The translations under genes were made by a program, and so were the position numbers. Shown one piece after another: positions 12,179-24,174 of a stretch of 64,000 bases of DNA. Each line of letters opens with the position of its first letter. The stretch's first letter is position 1. This DNA comes from Cryptomeria japonica (taxonomy: Eukaryota; Streptophyta; Pinopsida; Cupressales; Cupressaceae), in assembly GCF_030272615.1 (NCBI RefSeq), contig NC_081407.1:266175574-266239573 (forward strand), read 5' to 3'. The notes beneath the pieces were generated by a model. That model made no database searches. It had not been told where the DNA came from and saw only the letters and a program-made list of their open reading frames with translations.

Positions 12179-13909
12179 ATGTAGTCACATAAATCTGTCC
12201 ACTTAATTAAAATGAATATTTAGCATTTATTTGATTATTTAACCATCAATCAATAATTAATTAAGTTAATATATTTAATTAATTCATCTTAACCCTCTTC
12301 TCCTATTAATTAAATAAATTATTCAATTTATTTGATTTAATTCACTTAACCAAATTCAGACCATTAGTTAAATAAATGAATCATATTTATTTAATTAAAT
12401 CTTCTCTCACATTTAAATAAATTAATATTTATTTAAATTCCCCCAAAATCCCACCTCTCACATTTAAATAAATTAACATTTATTTAAATCACCTTTATCC
12501 TCCACCCACTTGTATTTTCCTACAAATGCAAGTTGCACAATTATTTTAAATAAATCACCTTTATCCTCCACCCACTTGCATTTTCCTACAAACGCAAGTT
12601 GCACAACTATTTTAAATAAATTATTTATTTAAAATCCTATTTATCCTCACCCACTTGAAACCTTTAATGGTTTCCCTTAAAGTCTTCAAAACTTAATGGC
12701 TTTAAAGTCTTCAAACTTGATGGCTTCCTTCTATAGTCTTCTTAAGCCTTTAATGGTTTACCTTAAAGTCTTCAAACTTAATGGCTTCCCTTGAAGTCTT
12801 CTTAAGACTTTAATTGCTTCCCTTAAAGTCTTCAAGCCTTTAATGGTTTCCCTCAAAGACTTCAAGCATTTTAATGCTTTATCTTCCTTTTTCTCATTTA
12901 AATAAATTAATATTTATTTGAATATTTATCCAAATGCAAATTACACCATTTAATTGAAATAAATGATTTTATTTTAATTGAAAATACCAAAATTCCTCCC
13001 ACTTGCATTTTCCTACAAAATCCACTTGCATGCCTAAACCCCTTCTAGATTCTTCTAAACCTTTTCTAATTAACCTAATCCATCCCCTAAATATTGTCAC
13101 ATTCCTAAGCAAATTGAAGTCACTTCTCAAAGACTCCAAAGTCTTTGAAAATCAATTAATGCTTTGTGTGTTCAACAAATTAACCTCTAAAGTCTTCCAA
13201 ACCACTTATGGCTCTTACATGACCATTAATGGTTAATTCCACTTGCACCCATGGTTAAGGACTTTGACCCCTAACTTAACCCTCATGTAACCCATGTGTC
13301 TATTCAAAGCATTTATTTCTTTGACTAGGGTAACCATCATGTCCCCTCAAGCATTTAATGCTCCTTATCTCTCCTCTCAAGCCTCCTCATGGTGACACTT
13401 GTCAACATGGGATTGGGTTGAAAGTCTCACATGGATTGAATATCTTTCAATCCTAACCCTTGTTAAGATTACTCAATCTTAACCCTTCATTTCCCCATTT
13501 CTTCTATAAATAGAACCCTTCTCCTCAAGCAAAAGAGGAAGCATTAGAGTATTGTTGTTATACTGGTATTAGCATAGAGCTTTTTCATAGCATCACTATC
13601 TACACTTGCATAGTATTTGCTTATCATATTCAACCATCTTGAATCTCCATATGGCATCCATGGCTAGTGCTAAAAGCTGAGAGCTACACTCATGTGGAAC
13701 TTGGAGAGGAGAGGAACAAGGGAGGAGCAACTATGAGCATCTTGATTAGCTATTTTATTCTATGTTTATATGCTTTCTATTTCATGCTTAATATCTCTCT
13801 TGATATGCCTGTTTAGGATAATCTTTTGTTGCTAACACTAACGTTTGTTTTTTGTGCTCTTGTGTGTGTTGCCATCAAACAGATTTTCTAATCCTTTTTG
13901 CAGAGCATA
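12179..13909 (+). repeat. 3' LTR of the Tat element (complete)
   Basis: Runs from TGTAGTCACATAAATC to GCAGAGCA, about 1731 bp. The right part matches the start of the window. The U3 portion is full of short AT palindromes and tandem repeats. TATAAATA lies at 13505-13512. Relatives occur at 14471-15598 and 57571-59078. Confidence 0.92.
12400..12870 (+). repeat. Tandem repeats inside U3 of the LTR
   Basis: Three layers are visible. ATTTAAATAAATTAATATTT-type AT palindromes recur at 12410-12490. A unit of about 66 bp beginning CACCTTTATCCTCCACCCAC occurs twice (about 12490 and 12556). At least six variants of TTTAATGGTTTCCCTTAAAG with TCTTCAA follow at 12660-12870. Such arrays in U3 often change copy number between copies and may affect promoter strength. 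Confidence 0.8.
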
Positions 13910-15598
13910 AAAAAAAAGACCAAAAACGATCAAATTAAAAATAAAAAAGGGGTCAAAAGGGTTGACTTACCGGTGGTCCATACGCGACAGACCTCTGATG
14001 CCTCTGAACGTGCTCAAATCGATGCATAGAATAGGGAATAGGCATTTTGTCTTCTCTCCAAAAGTCTCTTTCTCCAAAGTCAACAAGCACAAATGAGACA
14101 AGACAAAGCACTTTTTCCCTTTTATAGGGTAAAATGAAATTAGGGTTAGGAAAATGAGCATGTAATTTGCTCGCAGAATCCCTCATACCCTAAAACACAT
14201 CAATTATCGGGAGATGAATCAATTTACACATTTCACCTAGCCAAAATTTTACACCGCAAATGCAATTATCAAATCAAATCAAATTTTTTAAAATTTTGAT
14301 TCATCTCCCAAGGGGGCATTATCACCATCATTTATCGAATCTGGGGCATCACACATCAAATTTGGGGCACGACATGAAAATCCATAAAGACAACATTGAT
14401 CATAAAATCGCAACGACACGTCATTTTCTTTGAAATAACATGTGCACACACGTCACTTCAAAGAGGAACGTATAAAAATGACCATATTCCTAAATGAATA
14501 TTTTATGTTCATTTCTCTATTTAATTAAATCCAATTTAATTAAATTATTCACATTCCTCTATTTAATTAAGTAAATTACTCAATTAAACTCACTATACCA
14601 TTTAATAGGATAAATTCATTTTATTCAATTAAAGCCCCTGTCCACTTTTTAATTAAATTCAAATTTAATTAAAATAGTTATCCTAAATTAAATAAATCTA
14701 ATTTATTTAATTGCAACCAAATTGAATTAAACTCAATTAAAACCTATTTTCCCTCACCCACTTGCAAAATCCTTCACCTCCCACTTGCATCCTAAACCCT
14801 CTTTCTAACCTCTTCTAGATTCTTCTAATCCTAATTAATTAACCCAAACCCATCCATTATCCCTTTTCCCTAAATTTGAGGTCACTTCCCAAATTTGGAG
14901 TAAAGTCTTCAAAATGCATTAAAGCCTTTATCCATTCAACAAGCTAACTTGTTGAATACCCCCAAATTTGGAAGGACTCTTACAAATTTGTCCCCAAAGT
15001 CTTCATAACCATTAATGATTAACTCAACCTTCTTACATGGTTAAAGAATTTCCATAAACTCAACCTCCATCTAACCCAAGGGTCTCATCAAGCATTTATT
15101 GCTTTGACCATGGTTATCCTTAAACCTTTGCACAAGAGTTTATCCTTTGGGTAAAAGCTTTATCCAATGGGTAATCTTAACTTAACCTTAACCCTTAACC
15201 CCTAGGGTAACCATGAGGTCTTCTCAAGCGTTTAATGCTTCTTAAATCTCCTCTCAACCAACCTTATGTTGATAATTGTCACCATTTCATTGGTGCCAAT
15301 TGTAAACATGGATTGACAATTTTCAAACTTAGCCCTTGATTAACTCTTTCAATCCTGACCATCCATTGCCCTATTTTTGCTATAAATAGAGCTCTCATTC
15401 CTCCATTTTCATCATCCAAGTCTTTAGCATCACACTTATACTAAAATCCATTCAAGCTTTCATATATCATTTATGCTCATCATTTAGCCTCTCTTTTAAA
15501 TAGGAATTAATCTAAATATGCAAATTTAGAGTATGTTCCTTATCATTTAGATTAAATCATAAACTAATATAGTATGCTAGGATAGTCTTGTTTACTAA
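13910..15598 (+). mobile_element. 3' remnant and LTR of an older, related Tat element
   Basis: After the first element's LTR, a stretch with CAAGGGGGCATTAT and repeated GGGGCA words (14290-14370) parallels the 3' non-coding end of the first element. A polypurine tract follows at about 14456-14470, then an LTR from 14471. That LTR shares the first LTR's order of features: AT palindromes, CCCACTTGCAAAATCC, CTTTGACCATGGTTATCC, TATAAATA at 15382-15389 and AGGATAGTCTTGTT. It starts TATAAAA instead of TGTA and fades at about 15598 without its terminal CA. It is much more diverged than the flanking element's LTRs, hence older. The part 13950-14200 has no recognisable match. No left half is visible; the younger element may have inserted into this one. 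Confidence 0.7.
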
Positions 15599-16279
15599 CT
15601 GCAACAAAAATGGAAAGAGCACAAAGAGAGGCACAATCACACAAGACACCCCCCCAAATTCACTCAATAACCTTGTCATCTTATAACTAGTTTATTGCAT
15701 TTATAGGATCATGCATAGCTTAGGATGCATCTCATCTTGAAATCAACAAAAGCATCCCTCGTTCTTGCATTTGTCATCCCTAAACCATTTTTGTTCAGTG
15801 ATCTGAGAGCAAAAACATTGGTTTGAGGGACCGTGTAAGGTAGAGAACCATGGAACCAGCCTTGGGAAGTTGATCCATACTTCATGACTCCATAGCTTGC
15901 ACCAAGAAGTCCTATGGGTGTGTGAGCAAGGCTCCCTAGAGCTCCGTTTTTCACATATTGAGTTCTATCGACCCGCTTTTCCCGCATACACTCTCAAATA
16001 TATAAATCATTATGTCATATTTAATGATTTTTGAGTTTATCAGCATATGAGAAATTATCGCTTTCAATGCATGTTTCAATCACATTATGATCAATTCACT
16101 AGCATTTGAAACACAAAAAAAACTGTAGCAACGTTACTCTATGCTCAGTTAATTTTACTCTACTTGTGCATATATACCTTCGATAAGGTTACATCATCTT
16201 GTGATTGTATTCTGATATAAGAACTAGAATTCATCATGCTTATAATTTACTTTTAATTTTCAAAAGGTATATATGCACA
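15599..16279. other. Unassigned, between the LTR remnant and the Helitron RPA gene
   Basis: Contains a 92-codon open frame on the minus strand (15987-15709) with a Gly/Ser/Thr-rich middle that I do not recognise. It has no zinc, membrane or repeat motif. The Helitron 5' end (a TC preceded by A) should be in or left of this stretch but cannot be placed from sequence alone. Confidence 0.4.
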
Positions 16280-18500
16280 ATGGCATCTTCAACAACTACC
16301 TCTGAATCCATAGACCACTCCGCTATTGATAATTTGGTAACTTAAATTATAAAAGATTTTCAATATAGAAAGCTTTTATGCTCTTTTTTTGGACAATTCA
16401 TTGCTCTTTTGCATACCATCCATTTCATTACCACATGCATCCTTTTTTTATAGCATAGTACAAAAGTAGATGCATATTGTATACATACCATAGCTTGATT
16501 ACATAATTTACTAACACAAGCTTTACATTAACAAGTAAGCAAATATATGAGGTGCTTCCCATTAAAATTAAATCCTCTATATTCATATTTTTTTTGTAGG
16601 CAAAAAACCAAGAGTATGTCCCTACCCCTTTTGCAATCCAATCTATCAATGCTGGGGATGACCTTACTTTAGCATTGCTACAAGTTTTGTCATTTCAGAA
16701 AATGCAGAACAGCACAGATGATACTGACAGACATAAATTAGTGTTATCTGATGGCAAATACATGTAGTTGGCAATCTTGCCTTCTAAATATCCTACTCTA
16801 ATAGATTCAGATATTCTAAAAATAGGCACAATAGTCCATTTATCAAGCTATACATCCCGATACATATGGAACACAAGGTAGGAAATCAACTATGATTATT
16901 AAATACAATATATGTTTCAACTTTTTTAAATTTCATTTATGTATAATTAACACTAATTTAAGAAGAAGTCTTTTGTTTTCACGGGACTATTGTAATACTT
17001 AGTCTAGAAGTGAAACAAAGTGTTTTCCCATTCTTTGGTAAACCAAAATATCTATTCAAAGAACAACAACCATAAATTATGTCTGAGGACAGACCATCAA
17101 CATCTAAACGGTCGCTTCAGTTTGCAACTGAATTGCCATCCCCACAAATAACAACTTCTGTAAATATAAGTCCTATCAAAACTTTGAATCCATACCAAAA
17201 TCAATGGACAATCAAAGGGAGAGTTACTCATAAACGGCCTATTAAGGCATATAACACAACCACCAAAAATGGCCATGTGTTTAGCTTTGACATTGTTGAT
17301 TGTGATGGTTCTGAAATTAGAATTACATGTTTTGATGAGATAGCTAAGTTACACTCTAACCGTGTGGACATAGGTTCACATTATATTATTTCAAAAGGAT
17401 ATGTTAAGGAAGCAAATGCAAGGTACAACAAACTAAACAGTCATTTAGAAATCACCTTGTCCGATACATCCATACTAAAACGTTGAACCAACGAAGAACA
17501 ACCAGATCAACAAACTCCTCCTTTCACGTCCATTGGTGAATTGTTTCAACTAACAAATAATACACTGGTTGACATTATTGGTCTTGTTCTATATGTTGGA
17601 GATATCATTCCTATTCACAGGAAAGATGGTAGTCAAACACAAAAACATGTGGTGAAAATTAATGATCTATCTGGTTCAACAATTGACATCAACTTATGGG
17701 GCCCAATAGCAGAACAAAAGGGCCTGGAATTGAAAAATATGTTGACCAATGATAGTGTGGTTATCCTTGCTTTACGTAATGCTCGTGTTGGCTATTTCAA
17801 TGGGAAGCTTGTAAACATAATAGCTACAACAATATTACATATCAACCCAAGTTTTCCAAAAGTAGAGCTTCTAACATTAAGAGGAAAGGACCCTTTGCTT
17901 GATGTACCCTTTGTTGTAGAAACTGTCCACATAGATGGCAAATATACTAGAATGACAATCTCTTCAATCTGTGAGCGGATGAGCATCAAACCAGAAACAA
18001 TTCAGACAACATTGCTAGTTGTTCTACGCTATGTCAACGTCAATGACCAAAATTTCTATTACACAACTTGCCCACTGATGGTCAATGGAAGGCCTTGCAA
18101 GAAAAAATGTACACAGCAAGTTGATGATTCTTGGTTCTGCTCTAGATGTCAAATGAGTATGCAAGACTGTAATTATAGTTACCTCTTGCCTCTAAAGTTG
18201 CAAGATGCCACAGGTACTCTATGGGGCACTGCATTTGATGAGGGTGGCAATCACTTGCTACACAAAACTGCAATACATCTCTATGCACTACAAAACGATG
18301 CAACAACAACAGAGACACCTTCCTCAGTGATCAAGAGAGAACTATCACATTACTATTCATTCACACTGCTAGTTTCTATTGAGACATACAATTCAGAATC
18401 CAAGATGAAAGTGACAATCAATAAAGTTGCTCCTGTTGACTTCAAAGCTGAGTGCCATGCACTACTTGCAGAAATTAGCTGCCTAAGTACAGAGACTTAG
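16280..18500 (+). pseudogene. RPA1-like single-strand DNA-binding protein gene of the Helitron, broken
   Basis: Replication protein A large subunit relative, thought to bind single-stranded DNA during Helitron replication. Exon 1 is 16280-16336 (ATG to a GTAA donor). Exon 2 is 16600-16877 and encodes the RPA N-terminal domain (VPTPFAIQSINAGDD, later LSDGKYM, IGTIVHLSSYT). The last exon runs to TAG 18498-18500. It starts near 16963 and has the SLEVKQS and GKPKY end of the N domain, two OB folds, and a C-terminal OB fold with zinc ribbon. The zinc ligands are the Cys residues in CPLMVNGRPCKKKC and CSRC near 18070-18150. Stops interrupt it at TAG 16765, TAA 17073 and TGA 17484, each one C-to-T step from CAG, CAA or CGA. 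The exon 2/3 junction is off by one base in my reading, so a small indel or another splice site exists there. Confidence 0.85.
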
Positions 18501-19697
18501 AATTATAATGCATCTTTTCTAATTATAAACTTTGCAATTTACAATACAATTATTTTTTTAGCTAATTTTCATATTTAATACTTTTACCTATACAAACAAT
18601 TATGTTTTACAAAAACAAGTATGCTTCTATAAATATCTATATGAACATTTCTTACATTTGCCAATTATCTCTTTGAAAGTTTTTCCTCTTCACATAAGTT
18701 ACTTTCAGTCATACTCACTACTTTTAAATGTATTAACACTATGTTATTTGCAAATAAAATATACATATATGCACGTGTATTATTCTTTTTCTCGTCTAAT
18801 ATCTTTCTATATAACAATACAATACAAAACTATATATAAGTATTCATAGTTATAGTATTTTTGAAATACACGTGTAGTTATATATGTGCATATGTTCATA
18901 TACAAAACTGTGATTTTTTTATTATATGTATATGTACATGTGTATATGTATACATACATCTGTATGCATCATAATTTACTATAGTTGTGCATACCTATAT
19001 TACAATCATGCTTTTCAAAACACAAAACAACTAAGAACAACAAACAATTATACATATATACACTGATATATATATATAGTGTCAATTTTTGTGATATATA
19101 CATGTGTAGTTATATATGTGCATATGTTTGTATGCAGCACTTCAAATATTTAATTCATATGTCTATATACATGTGTACATGTATACATACATGTGTATGT
19201 ATCAAAAATTACTATATATAACGCATACCTATATGACAATACTACCTTTTGAAAAAACAAGTTGCCAACAGCAACTTCTGTACGCAGTACAACACTACAA
19301 AGTCAATTTATGACTTCCCACAACCCATAGTTTTCAACTACAGTCATTTACAAGTATATCAAAAGCTAGACATATAAGTTGAGTCGAGGACCGCAACAAC
19401 ACAACACAACAAATCGTTAGATTTACAAATAAACACAACAAAAGCAATTTACATACACAACAAATCCTCTAAAATCACATAACCATACATGAAGGAATTT
19501 TCAATTCTCATACATTCTTCATACATGCTTCAAAGTTAACTACCTTCAATTATAAAATTCCTGGCATACGTCTGCTCTCTTTCAAATATTAGATATCTAT
19601 CCAGCCTTGCCCTCAAGAAATTGATGCTATCAAATTGAAGAGAAGCCAGACCAATAGAACTTATTAAGCAAAGAACAGAGGCGATATCTCCAAGAAA
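18501..19697 (+). other. Spacer between RPA1-like and Rep-helicase genes
   Basis: About 1.2 kb of AT-rich sequence without a credible ORF. It includes a decayed tandem duplication (18865-19255) rich in ATACATGTGTA/ATATGTGCATATG words. Any promoter or 5' exon of the Rep-helicase gene should lie at its right end, but I cannot identify one. Confidence 0.6.
18865..19255 (+). repeat. Imperfect tandem duplication, period about 230 bp
   Basis: The series CACGTGTAGTTATATATGTG, then GTATACATACAT, then GCATACCTATAT, then CTTTT-AAAACA occurs twice in the same order, first at about 18868-19025 and again at about 19098-19260. The alternating purine/pyrimidine AT/GT text could also form cruciform or Z-like structures. 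Confidence 0.65.
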
Positions 19698-22600
19698 TGA
19701 CAACTGAAGCATCATGCACTTCATACATCTTCCAACAACTCAGCAAAGCTATTAGAAACAGAAAAGAGTGATGTTGAGCAAATTAATCTCAATCAAACAT
19801 TTTCTACTGCTCCTGAACTTGCTATGAAGGCTGCTTCATTTCAAAATACATTGTCTAATTTCCGCAAAAAGATTGATATGTTGGAGATGGCACAACCATG
19901 TTCTATTTGTAAAGAAATGTATGTGGCCATGACTATTAAAAAAGTCAATCATGTAGTTGTGTGCATGAGATGTTATGGTGAAAAAGGCCTCCACCGCTTC
20001 TCATTATCAAACGATATGGATCCAGGTGAGCAACCTTCTATTTTAAAGTCTCTCTCTCAAGTAGAAGAAATGCTCATATCAAGAATTGCCCCTGTTTTAC
20101 AAGTAACATATGCAAGGGGAGGCCAATACAAATATTTTGGCCATACAATAAACTTCCCACAAGATATTTCTGATATTGCAATAACATTACCTCGCCACAT
20201 TAACCAATTAGAAATTCTAATTGTTCATAGAACTAATTTGCAAGGTTCAACTTATGACTGTTACGTGAGTAGACTTCACGTCATGAATGCATTGACTTAC
20301 AAAATGAAACATGATCAATACTACAAGGATGTGGTCATTGATCCAGATGCAGTGCTTCTATTGCTAGAGCAAACCACTGACATTACAGAGTTGCTGCATG
20401 CAGTGCATTCCCTGCAAGAAGATGTTGTTGAAGATACCTCTATTCTACCGAATATTGATAATGAAGAACAAACCAGGGAGAATACTTCCTCATTTATCCC
20501 ACAACTACCATCATCAATACCTGAACTTGATGCAATCAAAAACATCCTCCATTTAGATAATAGCATCAACAACGTTATTCCTTGGCCAAAAATTAGTGCA
20601 ACACCTATCAATGAGTACAATACTGAAGGCCTCCTTTCCATGGCATTCCCAATGCTTTTCCCTACTGGAATCGCTTTACCACTACAACAAAGAGAAAAGC
20701 AAGTACATTTACATGAATATGCTTTGCAATTGATCAAATACTATGCTCAAAGATTTGGGCAACATGTTTGCTTTATATATTATATCTACAATCTCATGAT
20801 GAGACACTGATCCTAGCAATCAGCTTCCGTCTTCATTAAGACTAATCTACAAGATAGCCTTCCACAAAATCTTAATGGTTTAAAGGAATACTTGCAGAAC
20901 ACACCGTCAAGTGAACTGCCAAATCACATCATGCGATATGTAGCCTCATTGCGTGGTACCTGGGCATTTTGGAGCAAGTTCTGACGTGATCTTACATCAA
21001 TGATACAACAGTTAGGTGCACCTACACTATTCTTCACCTTAAGCTCAACTGACACAAAATGGCCAGACTCGCATAAGTTATTCCCAAAGTCAAAGTCAGC
21101 TACAACACCTAACAACAGAACACAATTTAGCAAAAATTTAATCAATAATCCTCACATTACAGCTTTGTACTTACACTTAAGATTTCAAATCTTTAGGGAT
21201 GAAGTGATTGTCAAAGAACTGAAAGCTATTGACCACTAGTACAGATATGAATGGCAACACCGAGGATCTACACATATTCATGGCTTCCTTTGGTTACCAC
21301 ATGCACCAAATGTTGATGACCTTGACTGGTCAGATCCTGCAAATGTCCAATCAGTTAAACACTTCTTTGACCAGTACATCACAGCATGGAATCCACATTC
21401 TCCAGAAGCTCGCTTGAATAGGCAATATATGCCTGCAATTTCAGATCCATGCCTTGCGGATACAGATATCATATCCAAATCAGATCCTTGTATTGATTAC
21501 ACTGAGTTGTTCAATGTTGTTCAATGGCATACAAAGTGTTCAGAGTCTACCTTCTTGAGGAAAAAAAACTCAATCCTTCAATGTTGATACAAAGCTCCTT
21601 GGCCTGGACAACCTGACTCCTCACTAATATTAGACCAGACCAATACCCCATCATACAAACCAGCAAGGAATGATACCCGCCTAAATGTACATAATCCTAC
21701 AATGCTCGCCATATGGAGAGAAAATGTTGACTGTCAGCCTGTCTACTTCAAAAAAGAAGTTCTACAATATATTTCAAAGTATGCATTGAAAACTGAACAA
21801 AAGTCAAAAAGCTATATTGATATCTTGAAACATATAGTTGACTCAGCAAATTCAGATGATACAATCCTCTTGGCATACCAAAGGCTACTCATGGGAATAG
21901 TTGCTGATAGGGACATTAGCGCACAAGAAATTTGTCACATGCTACTTAAACTCCCATTGATATCTTGTACACGCCAATTTGTAACATTGAATGTTGGTAA
22001 AAGAATCTTCTAGTGCATAGCTAATTGTGATGAACAAACTCAAACAACGATATGTTACACCTCAAACTACATGAACCGACCACCAGAATTAGCAAATCTC
22101 ACACTGCTTCATTCAGCCCAGTTATATACATACTCTGAGCACCTTAAATCATCTAAATGGATGAAAAGAAAGTTGCCCGCAATTGTAAATGTCTACCCAC
22201 AACACAAATCATTACCTTTAGAAGAGGACAACAATTTTGAAAGTTTTTGTTGGATAGAATTGCTTCTTTACAAACCATTTCGAATTATTCCTCTACATAT
22301 AGGGAGCACACTTGAAGAAATTATCATAAATTGGAAACATCTTCAAAGTACAGATTACATTCGCTGGCATGTAAATGGTTTTGAAGAACACATTACCACA
22401 GAAAATGTTGAAGAGCTACAAGAAGAAGATATTCATCAAACAACTCAAGAAGGCTTGTACGAATTGCAGTTTTTGTCACAAATGGGAGCATCAAACAACT
22501 TCAACGTTGTTGCTCTTCAACTGCTTGGCAAACGTGATTTTGATCTACAATTTGATTGGATTGCTTCTATACCTGATGAACCATTGCATTCAAAAGCATT

Positions 22601-24174
22601 TAACTTTATTTTAACAGAGAAAATCCATGCATCCCACTATCTTGCCAACCCTCACTTAAATGCACCTGCTAACTATGAGCTTGCACGAAACCAAATGATT
22701 GCACTTGATATTATTAAGACTCATACTGAACACAATCTGCATCCTTCACCATTACGATGAATCATTCAAGGCATTGCAGGTACTGGAAAATCATTTCTAA
22801 TTGACTGCATACGCAGACAGTTAAATTCAAATACAGAACTTGTACAATGCCCTTTGCTTGTACTAGCACCAACAGGTTTCTCCGCATATAATATCCAAGC
22901 AACCACAATCCATGCTGCCCTCTGTATACCCATTCAAGAATACAAACCCTTAACAGGCCATTCCCTATTAATGTTTCAAGAACAATGCAAAAACTTACAT
23001 TACATTTTAATAGATGAAATGAGCTTTGTTGGCCCTCAATTACTCATTAAGATTGATAAAAGATTGCGAGAAGCTTTCCCCAGCAAACAACATGAATCAT
23101 TTGCAGGTATCTCAGTCAATTTGGTTGGTGATCTTGCACAGCTTCCACCAATTATGGATAGGCCATTATATGCATCACACTCAATGGCACTAGCTCTATG
23201 GCACACATTCAATACTATTGTGACCTTGGATATTCCATTTCGTCAACAAGGCACAAGTTCTTCACACATAAGATTACGTGAAATATTGCTTAACATCTGC
23301 AACTCAACACCATTGCAAATAGATTGGGAATCCCTACAGTTGCTATCAACCCATGCTTTGACAGTTGATGAGAATAACCACTTCAACCAACAGAAGCATT
23401 TGTTTGCAACAAATGCAGCTTCCAGTGCACACAACATAAAAATGTTAACACAATTGCACTCGCCCATTGCACATGCAATAGCAATCATCGCACATCAAAG
23501 AGATAAGCAGGCACACCAAGAAGAACAACTGGCATTTGAAATCCTTCTTTCTATAGACCAGGAAATTAGGCTTATTGCAAATTTATGGATAGAAGTTGGC
23601 CTTGTAAATGGTGCTTTGGGCCAGATCAAACAAATTGTCTACGATCCATGTTCAAAACCACCTGATTTACCAAAATATGTTGTTGTTCTCTTCAAACATT
23701 ATACTGGCCCTTCATGGGATCCACAAAATGCAAAACATGTCCCAATTGCACCAATTACTAGAGGAAACCGAACACAAATTCCACTAGCAATGGCATGGGG
23801 CATTACAATTCACAAATCACAGGGGTTGACATTAGACTTTGCCACAGTTGACATCGGAAAAATAGAAAAACAAGGCCTAACATTCACAGCCCTTTCAAGA
23901 GTAAAAGCAATTGAACATCTACGTATACAACCAGACTTCAGCTACCAAAGGTACTCCCGATTGAAAGGTGCAACATCAACAGTACTTCGGAAGGTAGAGG
24001 AAGTCCGCTTGCTACAGCTTTCACACAACACAAAACAAGCATACCTACAGATGAAACACAATCAGGTATGTGAATCAAATCTTGATTATGTTTTCATGTA
24101 TTGAATCTCTTCTATTCAATGTATCAAACAAAAACAATATTTCTACTTTACAGGATCAACAACACAATAAATAA
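19698..24174 (+). pseudogene. Helitron Rep-helicase (RepHel), one frame with seven stops
   Basis: Would nick and transfer DNA (Rep) and unwind it (PIF1-type 5'-3' helicase). A zinc-finger-like C-x2-C pair with CMRC lies near 19895-19970. The HUH motif THIHG is at 21270-21284 and the two-tyrosine motif YISKYALK at 21768-21791. The helicase part has Walker A GIAGTGKS (22770-22793), Walker B IDEMS (about 23010), GDLAQLPP (about 23127) and a C-terminal IHKSQGLT motif (about 23811). The register is unchanged from 19698 to 24065. It is broken only by TGA 20808, TAG 20814, TGA 20982, TAG 21237, TGA 21585, TAG 22011 and TGA 22758. A GTATGT donor at 24066 and an acceptor ending at 24153 suggest a short last exon ending TAA 24172-24174. 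The true start codon may lie in an unseen upstream exon; ATG 19824 is the first in this one. Confidence 0.93.

Larger units (their letters stand above)
1..13909 (+). mobile_element. Tat-lineage Ty3 LTR retrotransposon, 5' LTR cut by window edge
   Basis: The first 589 bases match 13321-13909 almost exactly (about eight differences by eye), so these are the two LTRs of one element. Between them lie gag, aspartic protease, a G-patch segment, RT, RNase H, a second archaeal-type RNase H and integrase in that order, then a 2.4-kb non-coding stretch and a polypurine tract. Two RNase H domains and a long non-coding 3' part are hallmarks of the Tat lineage (Ogre/Retand type) of plant Ty3 elements. The internal part is about 11.6 kb and the complete LTR about 1.73 kb, so the whole would be about 15 kb. 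Gag-pol carries at least 13 premature stops and two frame changes, so the copy cannot be autonomous. The bases after the 3' LTR are TAAAA; the target duplication cannot be checked because the left flank is outside the window. Confidence 0.93.

Noticed and set aside
11804-12184. Plus- and minus-strand frames of 100-126 codons before the 3' LTR
   Set aside because: They sit in the non-coding 3' region and run into the polypurine tract; both strands are open together, which suggests no coding.
18658-19313. Small Tyr/Ile/Cys-rich frames between the Helitron genes
   Set aside because: They are products of the ATAC/TATG-rich tandem repeat, with no conserved motif.
20321-20737. 138-codon Cys/Ser-rich minus-strand frame
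   Set aside because: It is the exact antisense shadow of the Rep-helicase frame.
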